Shown: positions 1-9,036, counted from the stretch's first letter. The stretch: 64,000 bases of DNA from Stenotrophomonas terrae (GCF_001431465.1 NZ_LDJJ01000017.1:124001-188000); one strand, 5' to 3'. The notes: a model not told the origin generated them from the sequence alone. Made by a program: numbers and translations.

Positions 1-33
1 GGAAGCTCCCTCGCCCCCGTACCAGGAGCTGTG

Positions 34-1287
34 ATGTTCCCGCGTGAAGCCCGTATCGAGTCCTACGATCCCGAGTTGGCCAAGGCCATTGCCGATGAGT
101 GCCAGCGTCAGGAAGACCATGTCGAGCTGATTGCCAGCGAGAACTACGCCAGCCCGCTGGTGATGGAGGCGCAGGGCAGCCAGCTGACCAACAAGTACGC
201 CGAGGGCTACCCGGGCAAGCGCTACTACGGTGGCTGCGAGTACGTCGATATCGCTGAAAAGCTGGCCATCGACCGCCTCAAGCAGCTGTTCGGCGCCGAT
301 TACGCCAATGTGCAGCCGCACAGCGGCTCGCAGGCCAACCAGGCGGTGTACTTCGCCCTGTTGCAGCCGGGCGACACCATCCTGGGCATGAGCCTGGCCC
401 ATGGCGGCCACCTGACCCACGGTGCCAAGGTCAATGCCTCGGGCAAGATCTTCAACGCCATCCAGTACGGTGTGGACGAAGCCGGCCTGATCGACTACGA
501 CGAAGTCGAGCGCCTGGCCCTGGAGCACAAGCCGAAGATGGTGGTGGCTGGTTTCTCCGCCTATTCGCAGATTGTCGACTGGGCGCGTTTCCGTGCCATC
601 GCCGACAAGGTGGGTGCCTATCTGTTCGTGGACATGGCGCACGTCGCCGGTCTGGTCGCCGCTGGCGTCTACCCGAACCCGATCGAGCACGCCCACGTGG
701 TCACCTCGACCACCCACAAGACCCTGCGCGGCCCGCGTGGCGGCATCATCATCGCCAAGGGCGCTGGCGAAGAGATCGAGAAGAAGCTGCAGTCGATCGT
801 GTTCCCGGGCATCCAGGGCGGCCCGCTGATGCACGTCATCGCCGCCAAGGCCGTGGCCTTCAAGGAAGCGCTGGAGCCGGAATTCAAGGCCTACCAGCAG
901 CAGGTGGTGAAGAACGCCCAGGCCATGGCTACCACGCTGATCGCGCGCGGTTACAAGATCGTCTCCGGTGGCACCCAGAACCATCTGATGCTGGTCGACA
1001 TGATCGGCAAGGACGTGTCCGGCAAGGATGCGGAAGCCGCACTGGGCAAAGCCCACATCACCGTCAACAAGAACTCGGTGCCGAACGACCCGCGTTCGCC
1101 GTTCGTGACCTCGGGCCTGCGCCTGGGCACCCCGGCCATCACCACCCGTGGTTACCAGGAAGCCGACTGCGTGGCGCTGGCAGGCTGGATTGCCGACGTG
1201 CTGGACGCACCGGCTGACGAAGCCGTCATTGCCCGCGTGCGTGATGCGGTCAGTGAGCAGTGCCGCAAGTACCCGGTTTACGGCTGA
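34..1287 (+). CDS. glyA: serine hydroxymethyltransferase
   Basis: GlyA is the cytoplasmic PLP enzyme that interconverts serine plus tetrahydrofolate with glycine plus 5,10-methylene-THF, feeding glycine and one-carbon units to purine, thymidylate and methionine synthesis. The 417-residue product is full length. The PLP-binding lysine lies in the [11 protein letters not shown] motif at residue 229, the same number as in E. coli. A GTG at 31 directly precedes ATG 34; the AGGAG at 24-28 is only 2 nt from the GTG but 5 nt from the ATG, so ATG 34 is preferred. It sits upstream of nrdR, a common gammaproteobacterial order, with a hairpin between them. The upstream promoter is outside the window. 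Confidence 0.97.
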   Translation: MFPREARIESYDPELAKAIADECQRQEDHVELIASENYASPLVMEAQGSQLTNKYAEGYPGKRYYGGCEYVDIAEKLAIDRLKQLFGADYANVQPHSGSQANQAVYFALLQPGDTILGMSLAHGGHLTHGAKVNASGKIFNAIQYGVDEAGLIDYDEVERLALEHKPKMVVAGFSAYSQIVDWARFRAIADKVGAYLFVDMAHVAGLVAAGVYPNPIEHAHVVTSTTHKTLRGPRGGIIIAKGAGEEIEKKLQSIVFPGIQGGPLMHVIAAKAVAFKEALEPEFKAYQQQVVKNAQAMATTLIARGYKIVSGGTQNHLMLVDMIGKDVSGKDAEAALGKAHITVNKNSVPNDPRSPFVTSGLRLGTPAITTRGYQEADCVALAGWIADVLDAPADEAVIARVRDAVSEQCRKYPVYG

Positions 1288-1343
1288 TCGGTGGCGGGTG
1301 CCAGCATATCTCGGCGCCCGTTCTGCCCTGAGCTGACCGCGTT

Positions 1344-1381
1344 ACCCCGGGTTGGGCGCTTGCCCCGGCCCGGGGTTTGTT
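1344..1381 (+). terminator. probable intrinsic terminator after glyA
   Basis: ACCCCGGG (1344-1351) pairs perfectly with CCCGGGGT (1369-1376), and a T-rich run (TTTGTTGT) follows. The 17-nt loop is long but itself GC-rich. It lies 56 bp after the glyA stop and 66 bp before nrdR, so it probably separates the two transcription units. Confidence 0.55.
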
Positions 1382-1442
1382 GTATCTGCGTTACAGGTTT
1401 TCCACGTCGCATGCGCGGCGCCTGAAGTCCAAGGCTTGAAAC

Positions 1443-1976
1443 ATGCATTGCCCGTTCTGCCAGCACACCGACACCCGCGTGATCGACTCACGTGTTTCCG
1501 AAGATGGCGCCACCATCCGCCGCCGGCGTGGCTGCGAGGCCTGTGGCGAGCGTTTCAGTACGCTGGAAACCATCGAACTCAAGCTGCCGGTGATCGTCAA
1601 GAGTGACGGTGGCCGCGAAGCCTTTGACGCGCGCAAGCTGCGGGTGGGCTTTGACCGCGCGCTGCAGAAGCGGCCGGTATCGGAAGAGCGCATCGAGGCG
1701 GCGGTACGCGCGGTGGTGCATCAGCTGCGCATGTGCGGCGAGCGCGAAGTACCATCGATCAAGGTCGGCGGCTTTGTGATGGACGAGCTGCGCAAGCTCG
1801 ACCATGTCGGCTATGTACGTTTTGCCTCGGTCTACCGCAGCTTCGAGGATGTGGCGGATTTCCGCGACGAGATCGAAAAGCTGGAGCGTGACCATTCCAG
1901 CGATGAAGATCAGCTGCCGCTGCTGGGTCGTGCGCGGGTGGAAGAGGCGCGGGCAGGCAAGAACGGCAAACGCTGA
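1443..1976 (+). CDS. nrdR: transcriptional repressor NrdR
   Basis: NrdR is a zinc-ribbon plus ATP-cone repressor that binds NrdR boxes upstream of ribonucleotide reductase genes and responds to ATP/dATP. The N-terminal zinc ribbon shows CPFC at residues 3-6 and CEAC at 31-34. The ATP-cone follows at about residues 47-140. The product is 177 residues, slightly longer than the usual 150-170 because of a charged C-terminal tail. ATG 1443 gives the canonical MHCPFC start. The glyA-nrdR-rib order is typical of Xanthomonadaceae and relatives. Target operons are not in this window. Confidence 0.96.
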   Translation: MHCPFCQHTDTRVIDSRVSEDGATIRRRRGCEACGERFSTLETIELKLPVIVKSDGGREAFDARKLRVGFDRALQKRPVSEERIEAAVRAVVHQLRMCGEREVPSIKVGGFVMDELRKLDHVGYVRFASVYRSFEDVADFRDEIEKLERDHSSDEDQLPLLGRARVEEARAGKNGKR

Positions 1977-2006
1977 CCGGTACAGTGTTTCGGTATGGAG
2001 GCCGAA

Positions 2007-2948
2007 ATGGCGATGCGATCAACGGGAAAGCTGTTTTCATGCAATGCACTGCTTGTGGCTGCGTTGTGTCTGCCATTGACTGCACAGGCGCAGGATCAAG
2101 AACAGGAGTTGTCCAAGCTGTTGGATGTGGCCGAGCGCGCCCGGCAGGCTGCGCAGGAAGCCGCCGACGCTGTTTCCACGCTGGATCAAGCTCGACGCAG
2201 GCCATCTTCCTGTGCGGGGGATACGTGTACGCCACAGGCGCTGGCAGGGCGCTATCGCATCGTCGAAGAGGGATTTGCAGGCTCGGTTCTGGAGCTGGGC
2301 GGCGACGGGAACTATGCGCTGCAGTTGGCCATGTCTCCCTTGCCGCGCAGCTCGAAGGGGCAATGGTCGCTGGAGGACGGCATGTTGTTGCTGCATCCGC
2401 GTGATGACCTCGCCAACACCGTGCAACTGGTTCCGTATGAAGCCAGGTCAGCCGAGCGCGCGCAGGTGCAGCAGCTGCTTGCCGACCTGCAACAGGCGCA
2501 TCCGGATCCGGCTGATCGCAGTGGTCACGGCGAGCTCGAGGAACTGCAGGTGGCACTGGCAGACACGCACGCAGCGGGCAGGCCGTTGTACGTGGATCTG
2601 CTCGATCCAATGAGCGGCGTGGCCAGCGACGGCGTGCAGGTGGTGTTGGAGCTGGCCCAGGGCGAGCTGGCCGCTGAAGCCGAGTTGTCTGGGGCAAACA
2701 CCTATCGTTTCCCATCGCCGGCACCGGGGCAGGTGGTGACTGGGCTGCGCTTGCACTTCCCAGGCATTGATGCGTCCGTGCGCCTGCCTTTGCATCCACC
2801 GCTGCGGCCCGGCTACCAGGTGTTGTTCGACGGCTGCGCGGTGGGCATGTGTGAATCGGAGACGATGGGCTTGGTGCTGGAGCAGGCGGAGGGTGGCGTG
2901 CGTTTTGATGGCTTGGGTATTGGCGTGTTCCAGCGCGTGAACGACTAG
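2007..2948 (+). CDS. secreted hypothetical protein
   Basis: The family is not recognised. The N-terminus is a clear Sec signal peptide: a basic MRSTGK-like n-region, a hydrophobic stretch (LLVAALCLPLTA) and a probable AQA cleavage site near residue 28 of the 313-residue product. A short Ala/Gln/Glu-rich helical segment follows, then a two-cysteine loop (SCAGDTC) and a beta-rich body, suggesting a periplasmic or exported protein. In-frame ATGs lie at 1995, 2007 and 2013. The GGAGG at 1997-2001 sits 5 nt before 2007, which decides the start. It is inserted between nrdR and ribD together with an acetyltransferase gene and looks like lineage-specific cargo. Confidence 0.7.
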   Translation: MAMRSTGKLFSCNALLVAALCLPLTAQAQDQEQELSKLLDVAERARQAAQEAADAVSTLDQARRRPSSCAGDTCTPQALAGRYRIVEEGFAGSVLELGGDGNYALQLAMSPLPRSSKGQWSLEDGMLLLHPRDDLANTVQLVPYEARSAERAQVQQLLADLQQAHPDPADRSGHGELEELQVALADTHAAGRPLYVDLLDPMSGVASDGVQVVLELAQGELAAEAELSGANTYRFPSPAPGQVVTGLRLHFPGIDASVRLPLHPPLRPGYQVLFDGCAVGMCESETMGLVLEQAEGGVRFDGLGIGVFQRVND

Positions 2949-2996
2949 TTTTTTGAATGTGCAGGCCACCGAGCGTGGCCGCGTGAGTTGAATCCG

Positions 2997-3464
2997 ATGA
3001 AGATCATCAATCTGCAGGACCGGTCCGAACTGCTGCCGGCAATCGCCCTTGCCCATGTGCAGGCGTTCGGCACGCTGCTGCCGGACTGGACGCTGGCCCA
3101 GGCCGAAGCCGAGCTGCGTGCGCAGCAGCGCGACGGCATTCCCTGCACCTGGCTGGCCGAAGATGACAGTGGCTGGCTGGGCTCGGTCAGTCTGTTGCAT
3201 GACGATCACGAACAGATACGCGGCTGGTCGCCCTGGCTGGCCTCGCTGTATGTAGATCAGGCCGCGCGCGGGAAAGGCGTGGGCGCAACGCTGGTGGCGC
3301 ACTGCGTTGCGCAGGCGGCGGCGCTGGGCGTGCCCGTGCTGTACCTGTACTGCGAAACACCGATGGTGGCGTGGTATCGCAGTCTGGGCTGGCGCGTGCA
3401 TGCCGAGCTGCAATTGGGGCCGTTGGCGATAACCGTGATGGCCGTGGATACCGGTTGTCGCTGA
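2997..3464 (+). CDS. GNAT-family N-acetyltransferase
   Basis: This 155-residue product carries the GNAT acetyl-CoA binding signature ARGKGVGATLV (motif A, Q/RxxGxG/A) at about residues 89-99, preceded by the beta4 strand SLYVD. The C-terminal YLYCETPMVAWYRSLGW segment matches the usual motif B region. It should transfer an acetyl group from acetyl-CoA to an amine, but the sequence does not reveal the substrate. ATG 2997 is chosen over an in-frame TTG at 2988. The gene lies 48 bp after the secreted hypothetical and 94 bp before ribD. Confidence 0.85.
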   Translation: MKIINLQDRSELLPAIALAHVQAFGTLLPDWTLAQAEAELRAQQRDGIPCTWLAEDDSGWLGSVSLLHDDHEQIRGWSPWLASLYVDQAARGKGVGATLVAHCVAQAAALGVPVLYLYCETPMVAWYRSLGWRVHAELQLGPLAITVMAVDTGCR

Positions 3465-3558
3465 TTTGGCGGGGAATACGGGTGCTGACATCGGTGCGCA
3501 TACACTTGGCGCACGACTGCTGCCGAACGGGCAGCGCATTCGCAATGAGGTTTTACCG

Positions 3559-4659
3559 ATGAGTCAGTTCACCGCCACCGATCACCTGCTGATGGCCCGC
3601 GCGCTGCGCCTGGCCGAACGCGCGGCCTGGACCACCCGCCCCAATCCCATGGTGGGTTGCGTCATTGCCCAGGGTGATGAGGTGGTGGGCGAGGGCTGGC
3701 ATCAGCGCGCTGGCGGCCCGCATGCCGAAGTGTTTGCGTTGCGCCAGGCCGGTGAGCGCGCGCGCGGCGCTACCGCTTACGTCACCCTGGAGCCCTGCGC
3801 GCACTACGGCCGCACGCCGCCCTGCGCGCTGGCGCTGATCGATGCTGGCGTGGGCCGGGTGGTGGCGGCGATGGCCGATCCCTTCCCGGATGTGGATGGC
3901 GGCGGTTTTGCGCTGCTGCGCCAGGCCGGTATCTCCGTCGAGGTGGGTTTGATGGCCGCGCAGGCGCGAGAACTCAACCATGGGTTTCTATCGCGCATCG
4001 AGCGTGGCCGCCCATTCGTGCGGGTGAAACTGGCCGGCAGCCTGGATGGGCGTACGGCAATGGCCAATGGCGAATCCAAGTGGATCACCGGTGAGGCGGC
4101 ACGTGCCGACGTGCAGCAGTGGCGCGCCCGCGCGGGCGCGATCCTGACCGGCGCGGCCACGGTGTTGGCGGACGATCCGTTGCTGACAGCACGCCCGGAG
4201 GCGGGCGAATTTCTACCGCCTTTGCGGGTGGTGCTGGACGCGCGGCTGCGCACCCTGGACTGCAAGCGTGTGCGCGAAGGCGATGCGGGCACCTTGTATC
4301 TGCATGGTCCGGCGGTGCCGGTGCCCGCGTTGGAGGGTGCCGAATTTGCCGGCGTGGGTGTGCAGGGCGATGGCCGGTTTGATCTGGCCGAGGTGATGGC
4401 GATGCTGGCGGCGCGCGGCATCAATGAGGTACATGTCGAAGCCGGGCCAACCCTGTGCGGGGCCTTGCTCAAGGCCGGATTGGTCGACGAACTATTGCTG
4501 TACATGGCGCCCTTGCTGATGGGCGATAGCGCGCGGCCGCTGCTGGCGGGCTTGGGCATCGAGCATATGGCCCAAGCCCTGCCGCTGGAGGTGCACGACG
4601 CCCGCATGCTCGACAAGGACCTGCGCCTGCAGCTGCGACCGCCGGCGAAGACCAACTGA
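3559..4659 (+). CDS. ribD: bifunctional pyrimidine deaminase/reductase RibD
   Basis: RibD performs steps two and three of riboflavin synthesis: deamination, then NADPH-dependent ribosyl reduction of the GTP cyclohydrolase II product. The zinc deaminase site is intact, with HAE at residues 55-57 and PC-x8-C cysteines at 80 and 89. The reductase domain starts near residue 150 (RPFVRVKLAGSLDG) and runs to the end of the 366-residue product. ATG 3559 is preceded by GAGG at 3547-3550. It lies upstream of the FMN riboswitch, separated from it by an opposite-strand gene, so the riboswitch cannot control it in cis. Confidence 0.96.
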   Translation: MSQFTATDHLLMARALRLAERAAWTTRPNPMVGCVIAQGDEVVGEGWHQRAGGPHAEVFALRQAGERARGATAYVTLEPCAHYGRTPPCALALIDAGVGRVVAAMADPFPDVDGGGFALLRQAGISVEVGLMAAQARELNHGFLSRIERGRPFVRVKLAGSLDGRTAMANGESKWITGEAARADVQQWRARAGAILTGAATVLADDPLLTARPEAGEFLPPLRVVLDARLRTLDCKRVREGDAGTLYLHGPAVPVPALEGAEFAGVGVQGDGRFDLAEVMAMLAARGINEVHVEAGPTLCGALLKAGLVDELLLYMAPLLMGDSARPLLAGLGIEHMAQALPLEVHDARMLDKDLRLQLRPPAKTN

Positions 4660-4701
4660 GCGCACTACATGAATCACGCCGCTGGCTGGAATCCGGGCAA
4701 T

Positions 4702-4726
4702 AAAAACGGGGGCCTTTCGGCCCCCG
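4702..4726 (-). terminator. intrinsic terminator of the Ax21-like gene
   Basis: Read on the minus strand, CGGGGGCC-GAAA-GGCCCCCG is a perfect 8-bp stem with a GNRA-type tetraloop, followed by TTTTTA. It lies 25 bp beyond the stop of the minus-strand outer-membrane gene and 42 bp after the convergent ribD stop. The T run favours the minus-strand transcript. Confidence 0.9.
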
Positions 4727-4751
4727 CTGCATTAAACCCGGTAAGGCCGGA

Positions 4752-5375
4752 TCAGAAGCTGGCGCGCACGCCGACCGAGTACTGGGCGAAGTCGCCCTGC
4801 CACTGGCCTTCAGCAACCACGCCCCAGGTCTTGTTGAACTTGACCTGGCCGCCCAGCACGCCGACGAACTCGGTGTCCATGTCGCTGCCATCGAGGGCGC
4901 CGCCCTTGATCCAGGCTTCGGTACGTGCCGACGGCTTGCCACGCAGGCCGATGGTCACGCGACCGGCGTTGGTGTGGTCTTTATAGGTGCCATTGAACTC
5001 GCCGGCGCCACTGACTTTTTCTTCAAGGCTCAGACGCAACCAGGCGATGTCGGCGGTGAAGTCGACGCGGTCGCTCATGTTCATGTGGTAACCGGCGCCC
5101 AGCTCCGGCTGGCCCAGCTGGAACTTCGAACGCACGCCATTGCCCCAGCTGACCGACTTGCGGACCTGCGAGTAACCAGCGAACAGGTTGACCTTGTCGG
5201 CGATGTCGAACGAACCGCGCAGGTAGGCGCCATCCAGGCTCGGGTCATTGAGCTCGTTGTCGTTGATCTTGACCTGGGTCCAGCCGGCTTCGGCGTAGGT
5301 GTAGCTGAGCTCGTCAGCGGAGGCGACAACAGGTGCGGCTGCCAGCATGGCGGCCAGAATCAGGGTCTTGCGCAT
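4752..5375 (-). CDS. Ax21-like outer-membrane beta-barrel protein
   Basis: This 207-residue product has a Sec signal peptide (MRKTLILAAMLAAAPVVASA, cleavage about residue 20). The mature part alternates short amphipathic strands (LSYTYAEAGW, YLRGSFDIA, VNLFAGYSQV, RVTIGLRGK) and ends in phenylalanine, the usual BAM recognition residue. Size and the opening LSYTYAEAGW resemble the Ax21 family of Xanthomonas and Stenotrophomonas; the family call is from memory of those proteins. A good Shine-Dalgarno (AAGAGG, 5 nt spacing), a sigma70-like promoter and a terminator make it a monocistronic unit placed between ribD and the FMN riboswitch. Function is unknown; a small porin or structural barrel is the alternative. 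Confidence 0.72.
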   Translation of the reverse strand: MRKTLILAAMLAAAPVVASADELSYTYAEAGWTQVKINDNELNDPSLDGAYLRGSFDIADKVNLFAGYSQVRKSVSWGNGVRSKFQLGQPELGAGYHMNMSDRVDFTADIAWLRLSLEEKVSGAGEFNGTYKDHTNAGRVTIGLRGKPSARTEAWIKGGALDGSDMDTEFVGVLGGQVKFNKTWGVVAEGQWQGDFAQYSVGVRASF

Positions 5376-5453
5376 GGAATCCTCTTGGATGTGATGTCCG
5401 TGTCGACCAGCCCCTTGCGGGCTGGAACCGTAACGTCATGTGACGGTGCGCGG

Positions 5454-5481
5454 ATTCTAACGAAAAATTCACATGTGACAA
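5454..5481 (-). promoter_or_regulatory. sigma70-type promoter of the Ax21-like gene
   Basis: On the minus strand TTGTCA (5476-5481) and TAGAAT (5454-5459) are separated by 16 bp and should start transcription near 5447, leaving a leader of about 70 nt. The -35 region overlaps a perfect palindrome, TCACATGTGA (5469-5478), which could be an operator. The leader contains a perfect 7-bp hairpin (5407-5425). Confidence 0.6.
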
Positions 5482-5842
5482 GTGGTAGGGAGATGTCGGC
5501 TGCGCTAGGCCGGAACTACTTGTTCATAGAGATTTTTGCGGAATATGGCCCGCTTTTCCCGGCTTTTAAAGTCCAATTGGCTTGCTTTCCGCTTTTGTCG
5601 AGCGCTCGCTGTTGCCTGGGCAAGACGATACTTTCAGAGAAATCCCATCACCTTTGACGCAGGTTCCCTTTCGACGACATCGCTTTTCGGGGTAGGGAAC
5701 GTTGTTTGTCGCAGGTAATCCTTTGCTCGCTTGCATGTGGCTTCAACTGCCTTGCCCCCGGCCCAGCTAGCTGCGGTGCCTGCGTCATCGAGAGCTACCA
5801 GCCCGTTCCACCGATGGGAAGCACTTGTTCAGCCGGGCCCGG
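5482..5842. other. gene-free stretch before the FMN riboswitch
   Basis: No reading frame here has a credible start, Shine-Dalgarno or protein-like composition. The sequence is less GC-rich than the flanks at about 5520-5700. I see no convincing repeat or RNA fold. Confidence 0.6.
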
Positions 5843-5870
5843 GTCTTGCTGGGACCAGCGCTGCTACAAT
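5843..5870 (+). promoter_or_regulatory. candidate promoter of the riboswitch-rib operon
   Basis: TACAAT at 5865-5870 is a good -10. The best -35 is only GTCTTG (5843-5848) with a 16-bp spacer. A start near 5877 would place the FMN aptamer about 24 nt into the transcript. Confidence 0.4.
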
Positions 5871-5900
5871 CGCCGGGCCGGTTCGCCGGCACTCACAAAC

Positions 5901-6077
5901 GTCTTCAGGGCGGGGTGCAACTCCCCACCGGCGGTAGGTACAACGCTCCCGATGGGGCTGCTGTACGAGCCCGCGAGCGCTCCAGCAAGGCCCGCACAGC
6001 AGTGCGGTTACCCGGCGGAGGTCAGCAGATCCGGTCAGATGCCGGAGCCGACGGTCATAGTCCGGATGAAAGAAGAC
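5901..6077 (+). promoter_or_regulatory. FMN riboswitch (RFN element)
   Basis: The hallmark RFN blocks are visible in order: GTCTTCAGGGCGGGGTGCAA at the start, CCCCACCGGCGGTA, then GGTCAGCAGATCCGGTC, GCCGGAGCCGACGGTCATAG and TCCGGATGAAAGAAGAC. P1 is GTCTTC (5901-5906) with GAAGAC (6072-6077). FMN binding is known to shut off riboflavin genes. The expression platform spans 6078-6157: a CCCC-TTGCA-GGGG hairpin (6085-6104) and a weak GC stem followed by TTTTT (about 6107-6130), then the ribE ribosome site at 6147-6150. Whether control is by termination or by masking the ribosome site cannot be decided by eye. Confidence 0.95.
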
Positions 6078-6157
6078 GGTGTCTCGGTCCCCTTGCAGGG
6101 GCCGTGCGCCTGTTTGCCTTGCGGCGTTTTTCGCTCACTGTATTGCGGAGAACGTTA

Positions 6158-6760
6158 GTGTTTACTGGAATCATCGAAGGCGTCGGCCGTCTGGCCGCAC
6201 GCGAACCCATCGGCGGCGATGTCCGCTTCACCTTCGCCGTCGGCAGCCTGCCGTTCGAGCAGGTGCAGATGGGCGAGAGCATCGCCGTCAACGGCGTCTG
6301 CCTGACCGTCATCGACTTCGACGGCAGCAGTTTCAAGGCCGATGCCTCCACCGAAACCCTGGACCTGACCACCCTCGGTGGCCTGGCCGAAGGCGCGGTG
6401 ATCAATCTCGAGCGTGCCATGCGCCCGACCGACCGTCTTGGCGGCCATCTGGTCAGCGGTCATGTCGATGGCCTGGGCAAGGTGCTGTCCATCCACGAGG
6501 ATGCGCGCGCGCTGCGTTGGCGCTTTGCCGCGCCCAAGGCGCTGCTCAAGTACATCGCCAAGAAAGGCTCGATCTGCGTGGATGGCGTCAGCCTCACCGT
6601 CAACGAAGCCGACGACGAAGGGTTCGAGGTTGCCTTGATCCCGCATACCGTTGCCAATACCGCCTTCTCTGCCACCGCCGTGGGCAGTGCGGTCAATCTG
6701 GAAATCGATCTGGTCGCCCGCTATGTCGAGCGCCTGCTGGGCCAAGGAGCCGCACAATGA
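6158..6760 (+). CDS. ribE: riboflavin synthase, alpha subunit
   Basis: Riboflavin synthase dismutates two molecules of 6,7-dimethyl-8-ribityllumazine into riboflavin and the RibD product. The 200-residue protein starts with the invariant MFTGII and shows the two tandem lumazine-binding barrels of the family, each with a G-V-C/S-LTV segment. The start is GTG 6158, supported by GGAG at 6147-6150 and by the conserved N-terminus. It is the first gene behind the FMN riboswitch, and its stop overlaps the ribB start (ATGA). The symbol ribC is used for the same gene in some genomes. Confidence 0.97.
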   Translation: MFTGIIEGVGRLAAREPIGGDVRFTFAVGSLPFEQVQMGESIAVNGVCLTVIDFDGSSFKADASTETLDLTTLGGLAEGAVINLERAMRPTDRLGGHLVSGHVDGLGKVLSIHEDARALRWRFAAPKALLKYIAKKGSICVDGVSLTVNEADDEGFEVALIPHTVANTAFSATAVGSAVNLEIDLVARYVERLLGQGAAQ

Positions 6761-7857
6761 ATTTCGCCCCCGTTCCCGAACTGCTGGAAGAGATCCGTGC
6801 CGGTCGCATGGTGGTCATCGTCGATGATGAGGACCGTGAGAACGAAGGCGACCTGATCATGGCCGCCGAGCTGGTCAAGCCGTCGGACATCAACTTCATG
6901 GTCACCCATGGCCGCGGCCTGGTGTGCCTGCCGCTGACCCGTGGACGCGCAGCTGACCTTGGCCTGGCGCCGATGGTGCAGGCCAATACCGCGCAGTTCC
7001 AGACCAATTTCACGGTCAGCATCGAAGCGGCTGAAGGCGTGACCACCGGTATTTCCGCGCACGACCGCGCGCATACCATCCGCACCGCGGTCAAACCCAA
7101 TGCCAAGCCTTCCGACCTGCACCAGCCGGGCCACATCTTCCCGCTGATCGCCCAGCCCGGCGGCGTGCTGACCCGCGCCGGGCATACCGAAGCTGGCGTC
7201 GATCTGGCGATGCTGGCCGGGCTCGAGCCGGCCGGCGTGCTGGTGGAAATCCTCAACCCCGACGGCAGCATGGCGCGCCGCCCGCAGCTGGAAGTGTTCG
7301 CCCGCGAGCACGGTCTGAAGATGGGTTCCATCGCCGACCTCATTGCCTACCGCCTGGCCACCGAACACACCGTCGAGCGTGTGGACGAGCGCGACATCGA
7401 TACCGAGTTCGGCGCCTTCAAGCTGGTCACCTACCGCGACCGTATTGCCAACGACCTGCATTTCGCCTTGGTTCGCAGCACTCCGGACAAGGACACGCCG
7501 ACCCTGGTGCGCGTGCAGGTGGAGAACCCGCTGGCCGACCTGCTGCACTGGCGCCGGGATGATTTCGGCGTGGCCAATACCGATGCACTGCGGGCCATCG
7601 ACGCCGCCGGCAGCGGTGTGATGGTGGTGCTGTCGGCACCGCGCGACACCAATGCCCTGCTTGCCCGCCTGCGTCAGCAGCCGGCACCGGTGACCCCGGG
7701 CAAGGACAAGGACGTGGGCCAATGGCGCCGCAACGGCGCCGGCGCGCAGATCCTGTCGGATCTGGGCCTGGGCAAGCTGCGCGTGCTGGGCACCCCGCGC
7801 CGGCAGATCGGCCTGGCCGGCTACGGCCTGGAAATCGTCGAAACCGTGCAGCCCTGA
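6757..7857 (+). CDS. ribB: 3,4-dihydroxy-2-butanone 4-phosphate synthase with degenerate GTP cyclohydrolase II-like domain (RibBX type)
   Basis: Residues 1 to about 205 form a complete RibB domain that makes the four-carbon riboflavin precursor from ribulose 5-phosphate. The acidic loop DDEDRENEGDL and the HTEAGVDLA motif are intact. The remaining ~160 residues align in position with GTP cyclohydrolase II (RibA), but the cysteine-rich zinc site and GECLTGD-type loop are missing; VRVQVENPLADLLHWRRDDF occupies that region. I infer that the RibA half is catalytically dead and that GTP cyclohydrolase II is encoded elsewhere. The start overlaps the ribE stop by ATGA. The product has 366 residues. 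Confidence 0.93.
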   Translation: MNFAPVPELLEEIRAGRMVVIVDDEDRENEGDLIMAAELVKPSDINFMVTHGRGLVCLPLTRGRAADLGLAPMVQANTAQFQTNFTVSIEAAEGVTTGISAHDRAHTIRTAVKPNAKPSDLHQPGHIFPLIAQPGGVLTRAGHTEAGVDLAMLAGLEPAGVLVEILNPDGSMARRPQLEVFAREHGLKMGSIADLIAYRLATEHTVERVDERDIDTEFGAFKLVTYRDRIANDLHFALVRSTPDKDTPTLVRVQVENPLADLLHWRRDDFGVANTDALRAIDAAGSGVMVVLSAPRDTNALLARLRQQPAPVTPGKDKDVGQWRRNGAGAQILSDLGLGKLRVLGTPRRQIGLAGYGLEIVETVQP

Positions 7858-7999
7858 GGCCGGCAAGCAGTGCGCAGGAAACAGAAACGGGTAAAGCCGG
7901 GTAGTTGGCTTTCCCCTGTTTCTGGTTCCTAAACACTGGTTTCTGCTCCAAAGGTCCGCGCACGTTAAACTTACCCACCCTCAGGAACCCCACGCCCCC

Positions 8000-8467
8000 A
8001 TGAGCCACTACGAAGGCGACCTCCGCCCGGCCGGATCGGCCCGTTTTGCCATCATTGCCAGCCGCTGGAATGCCCGGATCACCGATATCCTGGTCACTGG
8101 CGCCCGCAAGAGCCTGGCCGGCAACGGTATCGGCGAGGACGCCATCGACGTGGTCCGTGTACCCGGTGCCTGGGAAATCCCCCTGGTTGCCGCGCGTCTG
8201 GCTGCGGCCGGGCAGCACGCTGCGATCATCGCCCTGGGCTGCGTGATCCGTGGCGAAACCCGCCATTACGAACACGTTGCCGACCGCTGCGCCGAAGGCC
8301 TGATGCGCGCCCAGCTGGATTTTGGCGTGCCGGTGCTCAATGGCGTGCTGGCGGTGGAGCGGGTGGAGGATGCCGATGCCCGTGCGGGCGGCAACCACGG
8401 CAACAAGGGTGAGGAAGCCGCATTGTCGGCATTGGAAATGGTCAATCTTCTGGAACAGCTGCCATGA
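8000..8467 (+). CDS. ribH: 6,7-dimethyl-8-ribityllumazine synthase
   Basis: RibH condenses the RibB and RibD products to the lumazine that RibE uses; it normally assembles into pentamers or 60-mer capsids. The 155-residue product shows the substrate-loop motif VPGAWEIPL and the [10 protein letters not shown] segment with the catalytic histidine. AGGAA at about 7983-7987 precedes ATG 8000. A 142-bp gap separates it from ribB, so a secondary promoter is possible, though none is clear. Its stop overlaps nusB by ATGA. Confidence 0.97.
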   Translation: MSHYEGDLRPAGSARFAIIASRWNARITDILVTGARKSLAGNGIGEDAIDVVRVPGAWEIPLVAARLAAAGQHAAIIALGCVIRGETRHYEHVADRCAEGLMRAQLDFGVPVLNGVLAVERVEDADARAGGNHGNKGEEAALSALEMVNLLEQLP

Positions 8468-8943
8468 ATAACAAGAACAACGGCAAGCCTGCCGGAAAGC
8501 CGGTCCGTCGCGATGGCGTCGACCCGGTACTGCGCTCGCGCGCGCGTCGCCGTGCCCTGCAGGCGATCTATGCCTGGCAGATCTCCGGCGGCAACGCTGA
8601 GTCGCTGCTGGCCCAGTTCGCCCACGAACAGGCCCACGAAATCGCCGACCTGGTGTACTTCGAAAGCCTGCTGCGCGGCGTGCTGGACAACCGCCGTGAC
8701 CTGGACGAGGCGCTGGCCCCGTTCGTCGACCGTGCGGTCGAGGAAGTGGATGCCATCGAGCGTGCGGTACTGCGCGTGGCAGCTTTCGAACTGCGTTACC
8801 GCCAGGATGTGCCGTACCGCGTGGTGATCAACGAAGCCATCGAAACCGCCAAGCGGTTTGGCTCTGAGCACGGCCATACCTATGTCAATGGCGTGCTTGA
8901 CCGCGCCGCGCTAGAGTGGCGCAAGACTGAATCCAACCAGTAA
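8464..8943 (+). CDS. nusB: transcription antitermination factor NusB
   Basis: NusB binds boxA RNA with NusE (S10) for rRNA antitermination. The 159-residue product has the all-helical NusB fold pattern: an N-terminal [15 protein letters not shown] helix, a central [20 protein letters not shown] and a C-terminal [26 protein letters not shown] signature. The basic low-complexity N-terminus (about 20 residues) is longer than in E. coli. Its start overlaps the ribH stop by ATGA, the usual ribH-nusB coupling. Confidence 0.97.
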   Translation: MNNKNNGKPAGKPVRRDGVDPVLRSRARRRALQAIYAWQISGGNAESLLAQFAHEQAHEIADLVYFESLLRGVLDNRRDLDEALAPFVDRAVEEVDAIERAVLRVAAFELRYRQDVPYRVVINEAIETAKRFGSEHGHTYVNGVLDRAALEWRKTESNQ

Positions 8944-8989
8944 CCGACGGCGGCGGTTTCGCCACCAACGGGGTTTGCTGCAGCGCCGG

Positions 8990-9021
8990 GCCGGCATCAT
9001 CGGCGCCGGCGTTGTTGTTTT
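8990..9021 (+). terminator. possible intrinsic terminator between nusB and thiL
   Basis: GCCGGC (8990-8995) pairs with GCCGGC (9005-9010) across a 9-nt loop and is followed by GTTGTTGTTTT. It would partly separate nusB from thiL, or act as an attenuator before thiL. Confidence 0.45.
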
Positions 9022-9036
9022 ACAGGGAGCGCGATC

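Noticed and set aside
5876..6157. Protein-coding extension in frame upstream of ribE.
   Set aside because: The frame runs through the FMN aptamer; the conserved MFTGII start at 6158 with its ribosome site marks the true N-terminus.
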